The notes under the pieces: model-generated | What the model was told of the DNA's origin: nothing | The model's database searches: none | Seen by the model: only the letters and a program-made list of their open reading frames with translations | Shown here: piece after piece, positions 1-8,741 of the stretch | How the letters are laid out: every line of letters starts with the position of its first letter | Position numbering within the stretch: the first letter of the stretch is position 1 | Assembly (NCBI RefSeq): GCF_012931845.1 | Contig: NZ_CP051884.1 | Span: 3,100,001-3,164,000 of the forward strand | Direction of reading: 5' to 3' | DNA: 64,000 nucleotides | Source of the DNA: Cellulomonas taurus | GTDB taxonomy: Bacteria > Actinomycetota > Actinomycetes > Actinomycetales > Cellulomonadaceae | Made by a program: the position numbers and the translations under genes

Positions 1-10
1 CACCGCCTCG

Positions 11-2560
11 GTGCGCCACGGCGTGCCCCGGCTGCCGTCGTGGCACGTCGCCAGCGCCGCGGAGTCGACCGGCGACGCGGCGCTGCTGGTGGTGCACGGC
101 CCGGCGGGCGCGGGCAAGTCGCAGTTCCTGGCCTGGTGGGCACGCACCGTGCTCCCGGCCGACCGACCGGTGATCTGGCTGGACACCGCCTCCGCACCAT
201 CCGGCGAGGGGTTGTGGTGGCGGGTGCAGCAGGCCCTGCTCACCACCGGGCTGCTGCCTGAGGACGCCGCGGCACCGACCGACCGGCGTGGCCACGCCGA
301 CGACGCGATCCTGGACGACCTGCACCGGCTGACGGCACCGGTGGTCCTGGTGATCGACGGCTACGACCGCCTCTCCTCGCCCACGGTCGACAACCGCCTG
401 GTGCGGATGCTGCGCCGGATCGACCGCCTGCACGTCGCGGTCGCGACCCGCCGCAATCCTGCCCACCTGATCGGTGCCGCCGCGCTGTCCCTGGATGTCA
501 CCGAGGTCGGCCCCACCGACCTGACGCTGGACACGGCCGCCACCGCCGCGATGCTGCGGGCCGCCGGCGTCGATCCCCTGATCGACTCCGGTGTCGCCGA
601 CCGGGTGCGCACCGCCACCCACGGGCTGGCGCTCGCCGTGCGCGCGGTGGCCATCGGGGCGGCCCGGGGCGGCACCGACCTGCGCACCGCCGGCGCGGAC
701 GATCTGGCCCGGCTCGCGGCCCGCGGAGTGGTCCCGGCGCTGGTGGACCACCAGGACGACGCCTACCTCCAGGCGGCCCGACGGCTGTCCGTCACCGAGG
801 CGGTCACCCCACGCCTGGCCGTCACCCTGGCCGGCCCGGGCGGAGCCGACGTGCTCACGGCACTGGAGGCCGACGGACTCGGCACCTGGTACGACGACGC
901 CTTCGTGCTCACCCCGGTCGTCCGCGCCGCGCTGCGCGCCGATCTGGACCGGGCCGAGCCACGATCCGTGGACGCGCTGCTGCGCGCGGTGACCGCCTGG
1001 GGGCTGTCCACTCACACGTTGTACCCGGCGCTGCACGCGGCGGCGGAGCTTCGGGACGTGGAGCTGCTGCAGACCACGGTGCTGCGGATCTGGGGCACCG
1101 GGCAGGTCCGGGACGCGGCGGAGACCATCCGGGTCCTGGAGTCGCTGCCGATCACCGCGCTCAGCCGCAGCCCGCAGCTGACCCTGCTGTTGGCCCTGCT
1201 CTACAACACCCGCCCGGAGCATCGGGTGAAGGCGCTGGAGTGGTTCGGCATCGCCGCGGTCGCCACCGTCTACCACCTGCCCCGTGCGACGCCGGCGGAG
1301 CGGGCGGTGCTGCGCACCGGGGAGAGCCTCGCGGCACGGCTGCTCGGCCGAGGCGGCCGCGCCCGCACCGCCGCGCTCTCCGCGCTCGACCACCTGGCGC
1401 AGGTCCCGCCGGGCAGCGACGGCACCGTCGACGTCCTGCGCGGGCTGATGCACCGCCAGCTCGGGATCAGTCTGATCAGCGGCGGGGACATCGACCACGG
1501 ACTGCGGACGATCGAGGCGGCGCTGCCGCACTCCGCCACCGGTTCGCTGGCCGAGTTCAGCACCTACAGCCTGTTGGCAGGTCTGAGCGCCGCTCACGGT
1601 GACCTGGTCGCCGCCCGGCACCACCTGCGGGTCGCCGAGCCGATCGAGCCACCCGCCCGACCGGAGACCGCCTACCGGCGTTCCACCCTGGACCTGGCGC
1701 GCCTGCACCTCGCGGTCGAGGACGGCGACCTCGACCGGGCCGATGCTCTGCTGCGCGGGATGGCGACCGAGCTGCGCACCAACGAGTTCTGGCCGGCCTT
1801 CGCCGAGGTGCAGGCCACGGTCGATCTGCTCCGGGGTCGGCTGGTGTCCGGCACCGAGGCCCTCGACCAGCGGATGCGGCGCGGCCGCCGCTCGCCGATG
1901 ACCTCGGCCTGGCGGGCACGCCTGATCGCCGCGCGCTCGCTGCTCGCCCTGGCCGGTGGGCAGGCCGAGGGCGGCCTGGCGATGCTGCAACCGGTCCCGT
2001 CCACCCAGCCCAGCGCGCGGGTGGCCCGGGCGCGGCTGCTGCTGTCGACCGGGCGGCCCGAGGACGCCCTGGCCCTGGTGGCGGCGCCCGACCTGCCGGA
2101 CGAGGGGCCGCGCCTGCAGGTCGCTCGACGACTGCTCCTGGCCGCCGCGTCGGTTCGGCACGGGGCGCGGGCACCAGCCGCGCGAGCGCTCCAGGAGGCT
2201 GCGGCGGTCGTCGCGCACGGCGGCTCCGCGACCGGCTGGATCCTGCTGTCGACCGAGGAGCGGACGGCGGTGCGCGAGCTCGCCGCCGGGCTCGCCGACC
2301 CCGACGTCGACGCCTTCCTGGCCCGGACCGGGTCGGTGCCGGCGGTGATCCCCGATGCCCGGGACGCCGTCGACCTCACCGAGCGCGAACTCGTCGTGCT
2401 GGGCGCGCTGGCGGACGACACCAACCTCGCGGAGGTGGCAGCCCGGCTGCACGTCTCCCTCAACACGGTCAAGTCCCAGGTGCGCTCGACCTACCGCAAA
2501 CTCGGCGTGCGCCGCCGGGTGGACGCGCTGGCCCGGGCCCGCGAGCTCGGGCTGCTCTGA
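11..2560 (+). CDS. LuxR-family AAA-ATPase transcriptional regulator (MalT/LAL type), probably 5'-partial
   Basis: Large signal-transduction regulator of the LAL type: N-terminal P-loop ATPase, long helical repeat middle, C-terminal DNA-binding domain. A Walker A motif GPAGAGKS lies at residues 30-37 if translation begins at the GTG at 11, with a Walker B-like VVLVIDG near 112. The last 60 residues are a LuxR helix-turn-helix (LTEREL...NTVKSQVRSTYRKLGV). The reading frame stays open to the window edge, and an N-terminus of only 29 residues before the P-loop is short for the family, so the true start may lie outside. The gene converges on the ABC exporter with an 8-bp gap. The inducer is unknown; no adjacent target is obvious. 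Confidence 0.85.
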   Translation: MRHGVPRLPSWHVASAAESTGDAALLVVHGPAGAGKSQFLAWWARTVLPADRPVIWLDTASAPSGEGLWWRVQQALLTTGLLPEDAAAPTDRRGHADDAILDDLHRLTAPVVLVIDGYDRLSSPTVDNRLVRMLRRIDRLHVAVATRRNPAHLIGAAALSLDVTEVGPTDLTLDTAATAAMLRAAGVDPLIDSGVADRVRTATHGLALAVRAVAIGAARGGTDLRTAGADDLARLAARGVVPALVDHQDDAYLQAARRLSVTEAVTPRLAVTLAGPGGADVLTALEADGLGTWYDDAFVLTPVVRAALRADLDRAEPRSVDALLRAVTAWGLSTHTLYPALHAAAELRDVELLQTTVLRIWGTGQVRDAAETIRVLESLPITALSRSPQLTLLLALLYNTRPEHRVKALEWFGIAAVATVYHLPRATPAERAVLRTGESLAARLLGRGGRARTAALSALDHLAQVPPGSDGTVDVLRGLMHRQLGISLISGGDIDHGLRTIEAALPHSATGSLAEFSTYSLLAGLSAAHGDLVAARHHLRVAEPIEPPARPETAYRRSTLDLARLHLAVEDGDLDRADALLRGMATELRTNEFWPAFAEVQATVDLLRGRLVSGTEALDQRMRRGRRSPMTSAWRARLIAARSLLALAGGQAEGGLAMLQPVPSTQPSARVARARLLLSTGRPEDALALVAAPDLPDEGPRLQVARRLLLAAASVRHGARAPAARALQEAAAVVAHGGSATGWILLSTEERTAVRELAAGLADPDVDAFLARTGSVPAVIPDARDAVDLTERELVVLGALADDTNLAEVAARLHVSLNTVKSQVRSTYRKLGVRRRVDALARARELGLL

Positions 2561-2568
2561 CCAGGTTC

Positions 2569-4278
2569 TCAGCCGTGCAGGTCGCCGATCCCCACCACCC
2601 GGTCGGCGGTCCGCACCGCGCCAGGACGGTGCGCGATCACCAGCACCGTCCGACCCGTGCACACCTCGACCAGGGCGTCCTGGATCGCCGCCTCGGTCGC
2701 CACGTCCAGCTGACTGGTCGCCTCGTCCAGGATCAGCACCGGGGCGTCGAGCAGCAGCGCACGGGCGATCGCCAGCCGCTGCCGCTGGCCACCGGAGAGC
2801 CGCTCCCCCATCTCCCCGACCCGGGTGTCGTACCCGTCGGGCATGGCGACGATGGCGTCGTGCAGAGCGGCGCGTCGGCACGCCTGTTCCAGGTCGGCGT
2901 CGGAGGCGTCCGGTGCCGCCAGGCGCAGGTTGGCGGCCAGCGTGTCGTTGAACAGGTACGTGCTCTGACCGACCACGGCGACGTGCCGCCGCAGCTCGTC
3001 CAGGGCCACGTCCCGGATGTCGACGCCGCCGAGCAGCACCCGGCCCGCCTGCGGATCCCAGGCACGGGTGAGCAGGTTGACCAGCGTCGACTTGCCGGAG
3101 CCCGACGGTCCGACCACCGCGGTGGTGGTGCCGGCCGGGATCTCCAGGGTGACACCGTCCAGCACCGGCCCGGCGGCCCGCGCCCGGGTGGGCAGCGCGT
3201 CGTCGGGGTCGAGCTCCGGCACCGGGTAGCCGAAGGTCACGTTCTCGAACCGGATGTCCAGCCCGCCGTCGGGCAGGCGGACCGGTGCGGCGGGGCTGGT
3301 GGTGGCAGGGGCGGAGTCGGTGATCCGCCAGATCCGCCGCGCGGCGGCGAATGCCTGTTCCAGGTCGGGGACGACGCCCTCGACCGCCAGGACCGGGGTG
3401 AACACCGCCAGCGAGACCACGACGGTGACCACCAAGTCGTCCCAGGCCAGGTCACCGGCGCGCATCCGCGCGGCCCCGATCAGGGCGACGGTGGCGACGG
3501 CCGCGACCATCAGCACCGCGTTCGCGGCACGACGGCGTGCGGTCCAGACCGCGAGCACATCCAGTCCGGCGCTGATCCGACCGTCGACTTGTGCGGCCGC
3601 TGCGCGGCGGCGGCCGGCGGCACCGAAGGCCAGCACCTCCCGCACCCCCTGCAGGGACTCGGTGATCAACTGGGCCAGCCGGCCGCGTTCGCCCCGCACG
3701 GTCGCGGCGGCCGCGGCACTCGGCTCCCGGCCCCAGGCGGGCACGATCGCACCGACCAGCACCAGGAACGGCACCAGCACCAGCGGCAGCACCGGGTCGG
3801 TGGTGGTCGCCAGCGCGATCAGGGTGATCACCGGGACCAGCACGGCGCTGATCGCCGGGACCAGGGTGTGCGCGAAGAACACCTCGACCCGGTCGACGTC
3901 CTTGGTGGCACGGTTGACCAGGTCACCGGTGCGCCGGGACAGCACCCCGGCGGGCGACTGCGGTGCGAGCCGGTCGTAGAAGTCGACCCGGAGCATCGCC
4001 AGCGCCCGGAACGCGACCGCGTGGCCGGAGAACTGCTCCAGGTAGCGCAGCACCCCCTTGACCAGCGACAGGACGATGAGGGTCCAGACGATCGGCGCGA
4101 TCCGCGGCTCGGGGTCGGTGACCATCCGGGCGACCCCGGCGGCGGCGACCGCGAGCAGCCCGATCCCGAGCAGCTGGCCCAGCACCCGGCAGACCAGGGA
4201 CAGGCCGAGCGGTGCCAGCACCGGGCGACCGAAGCGGATCAGGCGCCGGGAGATCTGCGCCCGGGTCAGCTCACTCAT
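2569..4278 (-). CDS. ABC exporter subunit (fused permease and ATPase), second half of a heterodimer
   Basis: Full-length ABC half-exporter of 569 residues: membrane domain in the first 300 or so residues, then an ATPase domain with Walker A GPSGSGKST near 389-397, signature LSGGQRQR near 493 and Walker B VLILDEATSQ. Its start overlaps the stop of the upstream exporter gene by 4 bp (ATGA), so the two are translationally coupled and probably form one heterodimeric transporter. It is the last gene of the haem/iron operon. Pairs like this in iron loci include siderophore transporters of the IrtAB kind and cytochrome-assembly transporters of the CydDC kind; the sequence alone does not choose between them. 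The substrate is therefore open, with haem or a siderophore inferred from context. Confidence 0.88.
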   Translation of the reverse strand: MSELTRAQISRRLIRFGRPVLAPLGLSLVCRVLGQLLGIGLLAVAAAGVARMVTDPEPRIAPIVWTLIVLSLVKGVLRYLEQFSGHAVAFRALAMLRVDFYDRLAPQSPAGVLSRRTGDLVNRATKDVDRVEVFFAHTLVPAISAVLVPVITLIALATTTDPVLPLVLVPFLVLVGAIVPAWGREPSAAAAATVRGERGRLAQLITESLQGVREVLAFGAAGRRRAAAAQVDGRISAGLDVLAVWTARRRAANAVLMVAAVATVALIGAARMRAGDLAWDDLVVTVVVSLAVFTPVLAVEGVVPDLEQAFAAARRIWRITDSAPATTSPAAPVRLPDGGLDIRFENVTFGYPVPELDPDDALPTRARAAGPVLDGVTLEIPAGTTTAVVGPSGSGKSTLVNLLTRAWDPQAGRVLLGGVDIRDVALDELRRHVAVVGQSTYLFNDTLAANLRLAAPDASDADLEQACRRAALHDAIVAMPDGYDTRVGEMGERLSGGQRQRLAIARALLLDAPVLILDEATSQLDVATEAAIQDALVEVCTGRTVLVIAHRPGAVRTADRVVGIGDLHG

Positions 4279-6176
4279 CGGATGTCCCCCATCCCCGACA
4301 GGTCCAACGCACGGGCGTAGTACGAGTCGATGCTGCCCAACTGGTCGGGCGGTCCCTGTTCGACGATCTGCCCCTCGGCGAGCACCAGCACCTGGTCGGC
4401 ACCGCGCACCGTGCTCAACCGGTGCGCGACCAGCAGCACGGTGCGCCCCGCCCCCGCCCGGTCCAGCGCCTCGACCAGCGCCGACTCCGAGGCCGCGTCC
4501 ACCTGGCTGGTCGGCTCGTCCAGCACCAGGATCGGCGCGTCCTTGAGCAGTGCCCGGGCGACGGCCAGCCGCTGCGCCTGCCCGCCGGACAGCGACAGTC
4601 CCCGTTCGCCGACCCGGGTGGCCAGGCCGTCCGGGAAGCCGCGCACGTCATCGGCGAGATTCGCCTCGCTCAGCACGTGCCAGAGGGTGTCGTCGTCGGC
4701 GGTCGGGTCGGCGAGCCGCAGGTTGTCGGCCAGGGTGCCGGTGAACAGGTACGTGGTCTGGGCGACCACCGCGATCTGCTCGCGCACCCAGTCGGTCGGC
4801 ACCGTGGTCACGTCCTGTCCACCGACCCGGATCGACCCGGCGGTGGGTCGCAGGTGGGCCTGGACCAGGGTGGCGACCGTGCTCTTGCCGGAGCCCGACG
4901 GTCCGATCAGCGCGACCCGCCCGCCGACCGGCACCGTGAAGGACACGTCCCGCAGCACCGGCCCACCGCCGGGGTAGGCGAAGTCCACGTGCTCCAGGGC
5001 CAGCGCCTCGGTGCTGTCGGTCGTCGCGGGGACCCGCACGCCCGGCGCGTCCTCGACCACCGCGTGCTGGGCCAGCACGGTGTCGATCTCCCGCACGGCG
5101 GCGCGGCCGCCCATCCCGACGTAGAAGAACTGGCCGACCCGGTCCAGCGGTTCGAGCAGCACGGTGGAGATCAGCACCACGGAGATCGCCTGCCCCGGCG
5201 TGATCGCACCGTCCCGCAGCCGGTTCATGGCCAGCCCGGCGGCCGCGGCGATCATCGCCAGTGAGAACGAGGAGTCGATCACCAGCAGCACGACCTGGTT
5301 CCCGGCCAGCAGCCGCATCACCTGCCGCCGCAGGTCCTCGGCGGACCGGGCGAGTTCGGCGCCCTTGGCGCGCGCCCGGCTGAAGGCGGTGGCGGTCGGC
5401 AGGCCCTGGATCGCGTCCAGGTACTGCGCGGCGAACCGGCGCGAGGTCATCCGGTACCGGCCGGACACCCCGCGGAACGCCTTCTGGAAGCCGCCGACCA
5501 GCAGCGGGATCGCGGGCAGAGCCACGGCGAGCCACAGCGCGATCACCGGGTCGACCACCACCCCCAGGCCGACCAGCGCGATCACCGGCACGGTCATCGA
5601 CGCCAGGATCGGCCAGCGGAAGGTCGCCTCGTAGTTCGCCGCGCGCTCCACCCCGTCGGTGGCGGTGCTGACGAAGCGGCCCGACCGTTCCTGGGTCCGG
5701 AATGCCACGCCGAGGCGGAACATCTGGTCCAGCAGCACGTCGCGGCGCTGACCCTCGCGCGGGCCGACCGCGCCCAGGCTGATCCGCGGACCGACGAAGG
5801 CGGCGACCGCCAGACCGAGCACCGCGACCACCAGGACCACGATCGGCGCCAGCGGCATGCCCGCGCCGATCCGGCTCGGCTCCAGCACGGAACCGAGCGC
5901 GAGGTAGGCGGCTGTGGTGCAGGCGGCGACCGCCCAGGTCAGGACCGCGGGCAGCACCAGCACCCGGCGCGGCAGCGGCGGGGTCGGCACCACGGGCGGA
6001 CCCACCGGGCCGCTGGGTCGGCCGGGGTGTCCGCCCGGGTGACCACCGGGGTGCCCACCCGGGTGACCGCTCGGTCGCCCACCGGGATGCCCTCCGGGGC
6101 GACCCCCCGGATGAGCGGGACGATCACCGGGGTGACCGCTGCCGGGGCGGTGTGCGGGGTGCTGCGGGGAGGTCAT
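4275..6176 (-). CDS. ABC exporter subunit (fused permease and ATPase) with His-Pro-Gly-Gly repeat tail
   Basis: First subunit of the exporter pair, 633 residues. The ATG at 6176 is chosen because a GAGGA ribosome-binding site precedes it and the upstream gene ends 10 bp earlier; longer readings run into that gene. Residues about 4-55 are an extended low-complexity tail of HPGG/HPGR-type repeats with many histidines, predicted cytosolic. The membrane domain begins near residue 65. The ATPase has Walker A GPSGSGKST near 423-431, LSGGQAQR near 527 and VLDEPTSQ after it. Histidine-rich tails often bind metals or haem; that function here is inference from composition and from the iron-locus setting. 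Confidence 0.88.
   Translation of the reverse strand: MTSPQHPAHRPGSGHPGDRPAHPGGRPGGHPGGRPSGHPGGHPGGHPGGHPGRPSGPVGPPVVPTPPLPRRVLVLPAVLTWAVAACTTAAYLALGSVLEPSRIGAGMPLAPIVVLVVAVLGLAVAAFVGPRISLGAVGPREGQRRDVLLDQMFRLGVAFRTQERSGRFVSTATDGVERAANYEATFRWPILASMTVPVIALVGLGVVVDPVIALWLAVALPAIPLLVGGFQKAFRGVSGRYRMTSRRFAAQYLDAIQGLPTATAFSRARAKGAELARSAEDLRRQVMRLLAGNQVVLLVIDSSFSLAMIAAAAGLAMNRLRDGAITPGQAISVVLISTVLLEPLDRVGQFFYVGMGGRAAVREIDTVLAQHAVVEDAPGVRVPATTDSTEALALEHVDFAYPGGGPVLRDVSFTVPVGGRVALIGPSGSGKSTVATLVQAHLRPTAGSIRVGGQDVTTVPTDWVREQIAVVAQTTYLFTGTLADNLRLADPTADDDTLWHVLSEANLADDVRGFPDGLATRVGERGLSLSGGQAQRLAVARALLKDAPILVLDEPTSQVDAASESALVEALDRAGAGRTVLLVAHRLSTVRGADQVLVLAEGQIVEQGPPDQLGSIDSYYARALDLSGMGDIR
6015..6165 (-). 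repeat. In-frame short tandem repeat encoding HPGG units
   Basis: Within the 5' end of the ABC exporter gene the minus strand carries imperfect 12-base units (cac ccg ggt ggt type) that read HPGG or HPGR repeatedly. The repetition makes it prone to copy-number change by slippage. It is coding, not CRISPR-like, as there are no unique spacers. Confidence 0.75.
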
Positions 6177-6186
6177 GCGAAGGTCC

Positions 6187-7194
6187 TCAACGACGGATGC
6201 CGACCGGGGCGGAGCGGCCAGTGGACGACACCCTGCCACGCGCCGCGGCGGAACGGCGGCGCAGCAGCACGACAGTGACCACCACCACGCTCAGCAGCAG
6301 GAGGACGGCGAGCGCGGCCCACGGCGGTGCCAGCACCGAGCGCGTGGTGGAGGCGGTGATCACCGCGCCGTGACCGGCACCGACGGCACTGCCCTGTGCC
6401 CGGACGGTGACCTCGGCCCGACCCCAGGTGTGCACTCCGGTGACGGTGAGCTCGCGTTCCACCGACGACCCGGCCAGCACCTCGACCTGTTCCGCGCCGG
6501 ACACGTCGACCACTCGCCCGGCACCGACCAACCCGGCGACCGCCACCGCGTCGGTGGGCACCAGCCGCGTGTTCCCGGAATTGGTCAGCCGGTACCGGAT
6601 CAGCAGGGTGTCCCCGGCGATCGGGTTCAGCGCCGCCCGCCGGTCGATCGTCAGGTCGCTGACCGTCAGACCGGGTGTCAGCTCGCCGGACACCCGGACG
6701 TGCATCCGCAGGGCGAGCCGACGGTCCAGCCGGACCGTGCCGTCGTCCCCGGTCGCCGCCGACAGCGCGGTGAGGATGCCGCCGGAGTGGTCGCCCGGGG
6801 TGGCATCGGCCGGGACGGTGACGGTGAACGGCACCGAGACCGTGGTGCCGGCCGGGACGTCGATGGCACCGACCTCCGGCACGATCCACCGTCCCACGTC
6901 CGTCGACTCCTGGTCGGCGGGCAGCAGATCGAGCTGACCGGAGGTGGTGGTCAGTCCGTCCGCCCCGTAGACGGCCAGGTGCAGGTCGGCGCTGCCGCGG
7001 TTCGTCACGTCCAGCACGTCGTGCAGCACGGTCCCGGGGTCGAGGGTGTAGGCGTAGTTCGCCCGGTCGATGCCGTGCTCGGTGTCACCGGGGGCCACCC
7101 CCCAGGTCACCGAGGAGGGGTCGGCGTCGGTCGGGGTGGCCGACGCCTGCGCCGCGGCGGGCGACACCAGCGCGAGCAGCAGCCCGACCAGCAC
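6187..7194 (-). CDS. DUF916-like secreted/membrane-anchored protein of the haem locus
   Basis: 335-residue exported protein. The GTG start gives a short hydrophobic leader (LVGLLLALVSPAAAQASA). The body has the layout of DUF916/WxL-associated proteins: WGVAPGD near the mature N-terminus, then beta-rich segments with DVTNRGSADLHL and VPFTVTVPADATPGDHSGGI. A single C-terminal membrane helix (about residues 290-312) is followed by an arginine-rich cytosolic tail, giving a cell-surface topology. It lies 46 bp after the second HtaA-like gene and 10 bp before the exporter, so it is inside the operon. In Firmicutes such proteins tether partner proteins at the wall; a similar scaffold role for haem proteins is my inference. 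No better start was found upstream. Confidence 0.72.
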   Translation of the reverse strand: MLVGLLLALVSPAAAQASATPTDADPSSVTWGVAPGDTEHGIDRANYAYTLDPGTVLHDVLDVTNRGSADLHLAVYGADGLTTTSGQLDLLPADQESTDVGRWIVPEVGAIDVPAGTTVSVPFTVTVPADATPGDHSGGILTALSAATGDDGTVRLDRRLALRMHVRVSGELTPGLTVSDLTIDRRAALNPIAGDTLLIRYRLTNSGNTRLVPTDAVAVAGLVGAGRVVDVSGAEQVEVLAGSSVERELTVTGVHTWGRAEVTVRAQGSAVGAGHGAVITASTTRSVLAPPWAALAVLLLLSVVVVTVVLLRRRSAAARGRVSSTGRSAPVGIRR

Positions 7195-7240
7195 GATCGC
7201 ACCACCACGACGGCGAGCGGGGGGAACGGGGGCGTCGATG

Positions 7241-8644
7241 TCAACCCACCACGGTCAGGGTCAGCACACCGGTGTAGTTCCCGGCTGCCGTGTTCCGCGG
7301 GACCGACAACTGGAGAGCGGCGTCCACCGAGACGCTCCCCGCACTGTGCCCGGCCGGGGCGGACACCAGGGTGCTCGCGGCCGACAGTCCGGATCCGGAC
7401 CCGGCGGCGACCGTCGGGCCGGCCACCGCGCCCACCGTGTTGTCGACCAGCGACGGCGTCCAGCCGAGGGCGGAGCCGGGGAAGCTGGCGGCGCCGGAGC
7501 TGAACGCGGTCGCCGAGCCGTTCACCGTCCAGGCACCAGCGGCGGCCCGGGTGTCGGAGACGGTGACCCGGTTCAGGGCACCGGAGGCGACGAAGGCGCT
7601 CGCCGTCGCCTGCGCGGTCCCCAGGTTCACCCGGGTGTCGGGGTTCTGCACGGTCCAGGTGAGTTCGCCGTCGCCCGGGGTGCCCGGATCGGTGTCCTCC
7701 GGGATCGTCACGCCCAGGTCGATGTCCTCACCGGTTCCGGGGGTGGTGCCCGGGTCGGTGCCGGTCCCCCCATCCACGGTCCATGCCACGCTCAGCGGGG
7801 CCGCGACCTTGCGCGGGTCGGCGGAGCCACCCGAGGAGTACCAGTACGACGACTGCCCGGTCTTGGCCTGGAAGTCGACGAACGCCTGCGGGAACGATCC
7901 CCAGGACGTGCCGGTGCGCGCCTGGGTGCCGGACGCGGGAGTGACCTCGACCCCCAGGTAGTCCGGGGTGACCACGAAGCCGTCGGCGTCCACCGTGACC
8001 GCACTCAGGTTCGCCAGGACGACCTGCTCCGGTGGCAGGGCGACCCACTGCGACTGGTCGTCCATCGAGGTGCCGTACCCGGAGACGGTGCCGGTGAGCT
8101 GCCCCGTCCCGTCGGCCACGGTCAGCACCGGATCGGACAGCGTCCAGTAGCTCATGCCGCCGTAGAAGGCCACCGTCAGGTCGCCGTCCCAGGCGATGCT
8201 GGCAGTGCCCGCCGCGGTGTCCACCGTGCCGGAACCGGCGGCGAACACCCCGGTGGAACCGGTCGACGCGCCGGGAGCCGCGGCGGCACCGGCGGCGGTC
8301 TGGCACTTGGTCGCCCAGGTCGCGACGGCGCTGCCGGACGGGGTGTCCTTCTGCACGGACACGTTGCCGACCTGACCGGAGTAGAAGCCGTCCGCCTCGG
8401 TCCACGCGCGGGAGGACCCGGAGTTCCCGGCCGCGCCCGCGGACAGGAAGTTGCAGCCACCGAAGTAGGCACCGGAGGTCGCCTCGGCGCTGAGCGCCCA
8501 GCGCAGTTCCACGTCGTCCACCGGGGTGGGGCCGGTGGCGGCGGAGGCCGTCAGGGTGCCCGCGACCCCCATCCCGCACCCGAGCGCCACCGTCGCGAGC
8601 ACCGCGGACCAGCGGTGTCGGGCGCGATTCTCCCGTTGAGCCAT
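7241..8644 (-). CDS. Secreted HtaA-like haem-binding-domain protein
   Basis: 467 residues with a clear signal peptide ending near residue 36 (TLTASAA). The mature part begins with an HtaA-type domain: WALSAEATSGAYFGGCNFL, then SIAWDGDLTVAFYGGMSYW, LSDPVLTV and a Y-rich stretch ending SYWYSSGGSADPRK near residue 270. HtaA domains of Corynebacterium bind haem through tyrosines and one histidine. Here I find no histidine in the domain, but two cysteines (GGCNF and TKCQ) suited to a disulfide. The C-terminal half is a beta-rich region ending LTLTVVG, with no LPXTG motif or membrane helix, so the protein may be released or held by a partner. A strong AGGAGAGG ribosome-binding site precedes the ATG. 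Confidence 0.75.
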   Translation of the reverse strand: MAQRENRARHRWSAVLATVALGCGMGVAGTLTASAATGPTPVDDVELRWALSAEATSGAYFGGCNFLSAGAAGNSGSSRAWTEADGFYSGQVGNVSVQKDTPSGSAVATWATKCQTAAGAAAAPGASTGSTGVFAAGSGTVDTAAGTASIAWDGDLTVAFYGGMSYWTLSDPVLTVADGTGQLTGTVSGYGTSMDDQSQWVALPPEQVVLANLSAVTVDADGFVVTPDYLGVEVTPASGTQARTGTSWGSFPQAFVDFQAKTGQSSYWYSSGGSADPRKVAAPLSVAWTVDGGTGTDPGTTPGTGEDIDLGVTIPEDTDPGTPGDGELTWTVQNPDTRVNLGTAQATASAFVASGALNRVTVSDTRAAAGAWTVNGSATAFSSGAASFPGSALGWTPSLVDNTVGAVAGPTVAAGSGSGLSAASTLVSAPAGHSAGSVSVDAALQLSVPRNTAAGNYTGVLTLTVVG

Positions 8645-8741
8645 CGTCAGTTCCTCTCCTCTGCCGACCACGGAGGTCGGCCCCGACCGTGCGCCCCACA
8701 GCGCACGGGTGTTCCGATCGGGCGCCGTGGCCCCGACCGGA

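Noticed and set aside
6015..6165. Possible CRISPR-like array
   Set aside because: Units are 12 bases, in frame and contiguous without spacers. It is a coding repeat.
2569..6176. Calling the exporter pair CydDC
   Set aside because: No cytochrome bd genes nearby and the context is haem uptake. Left as a heterodimeric exporter of unknown substrate.
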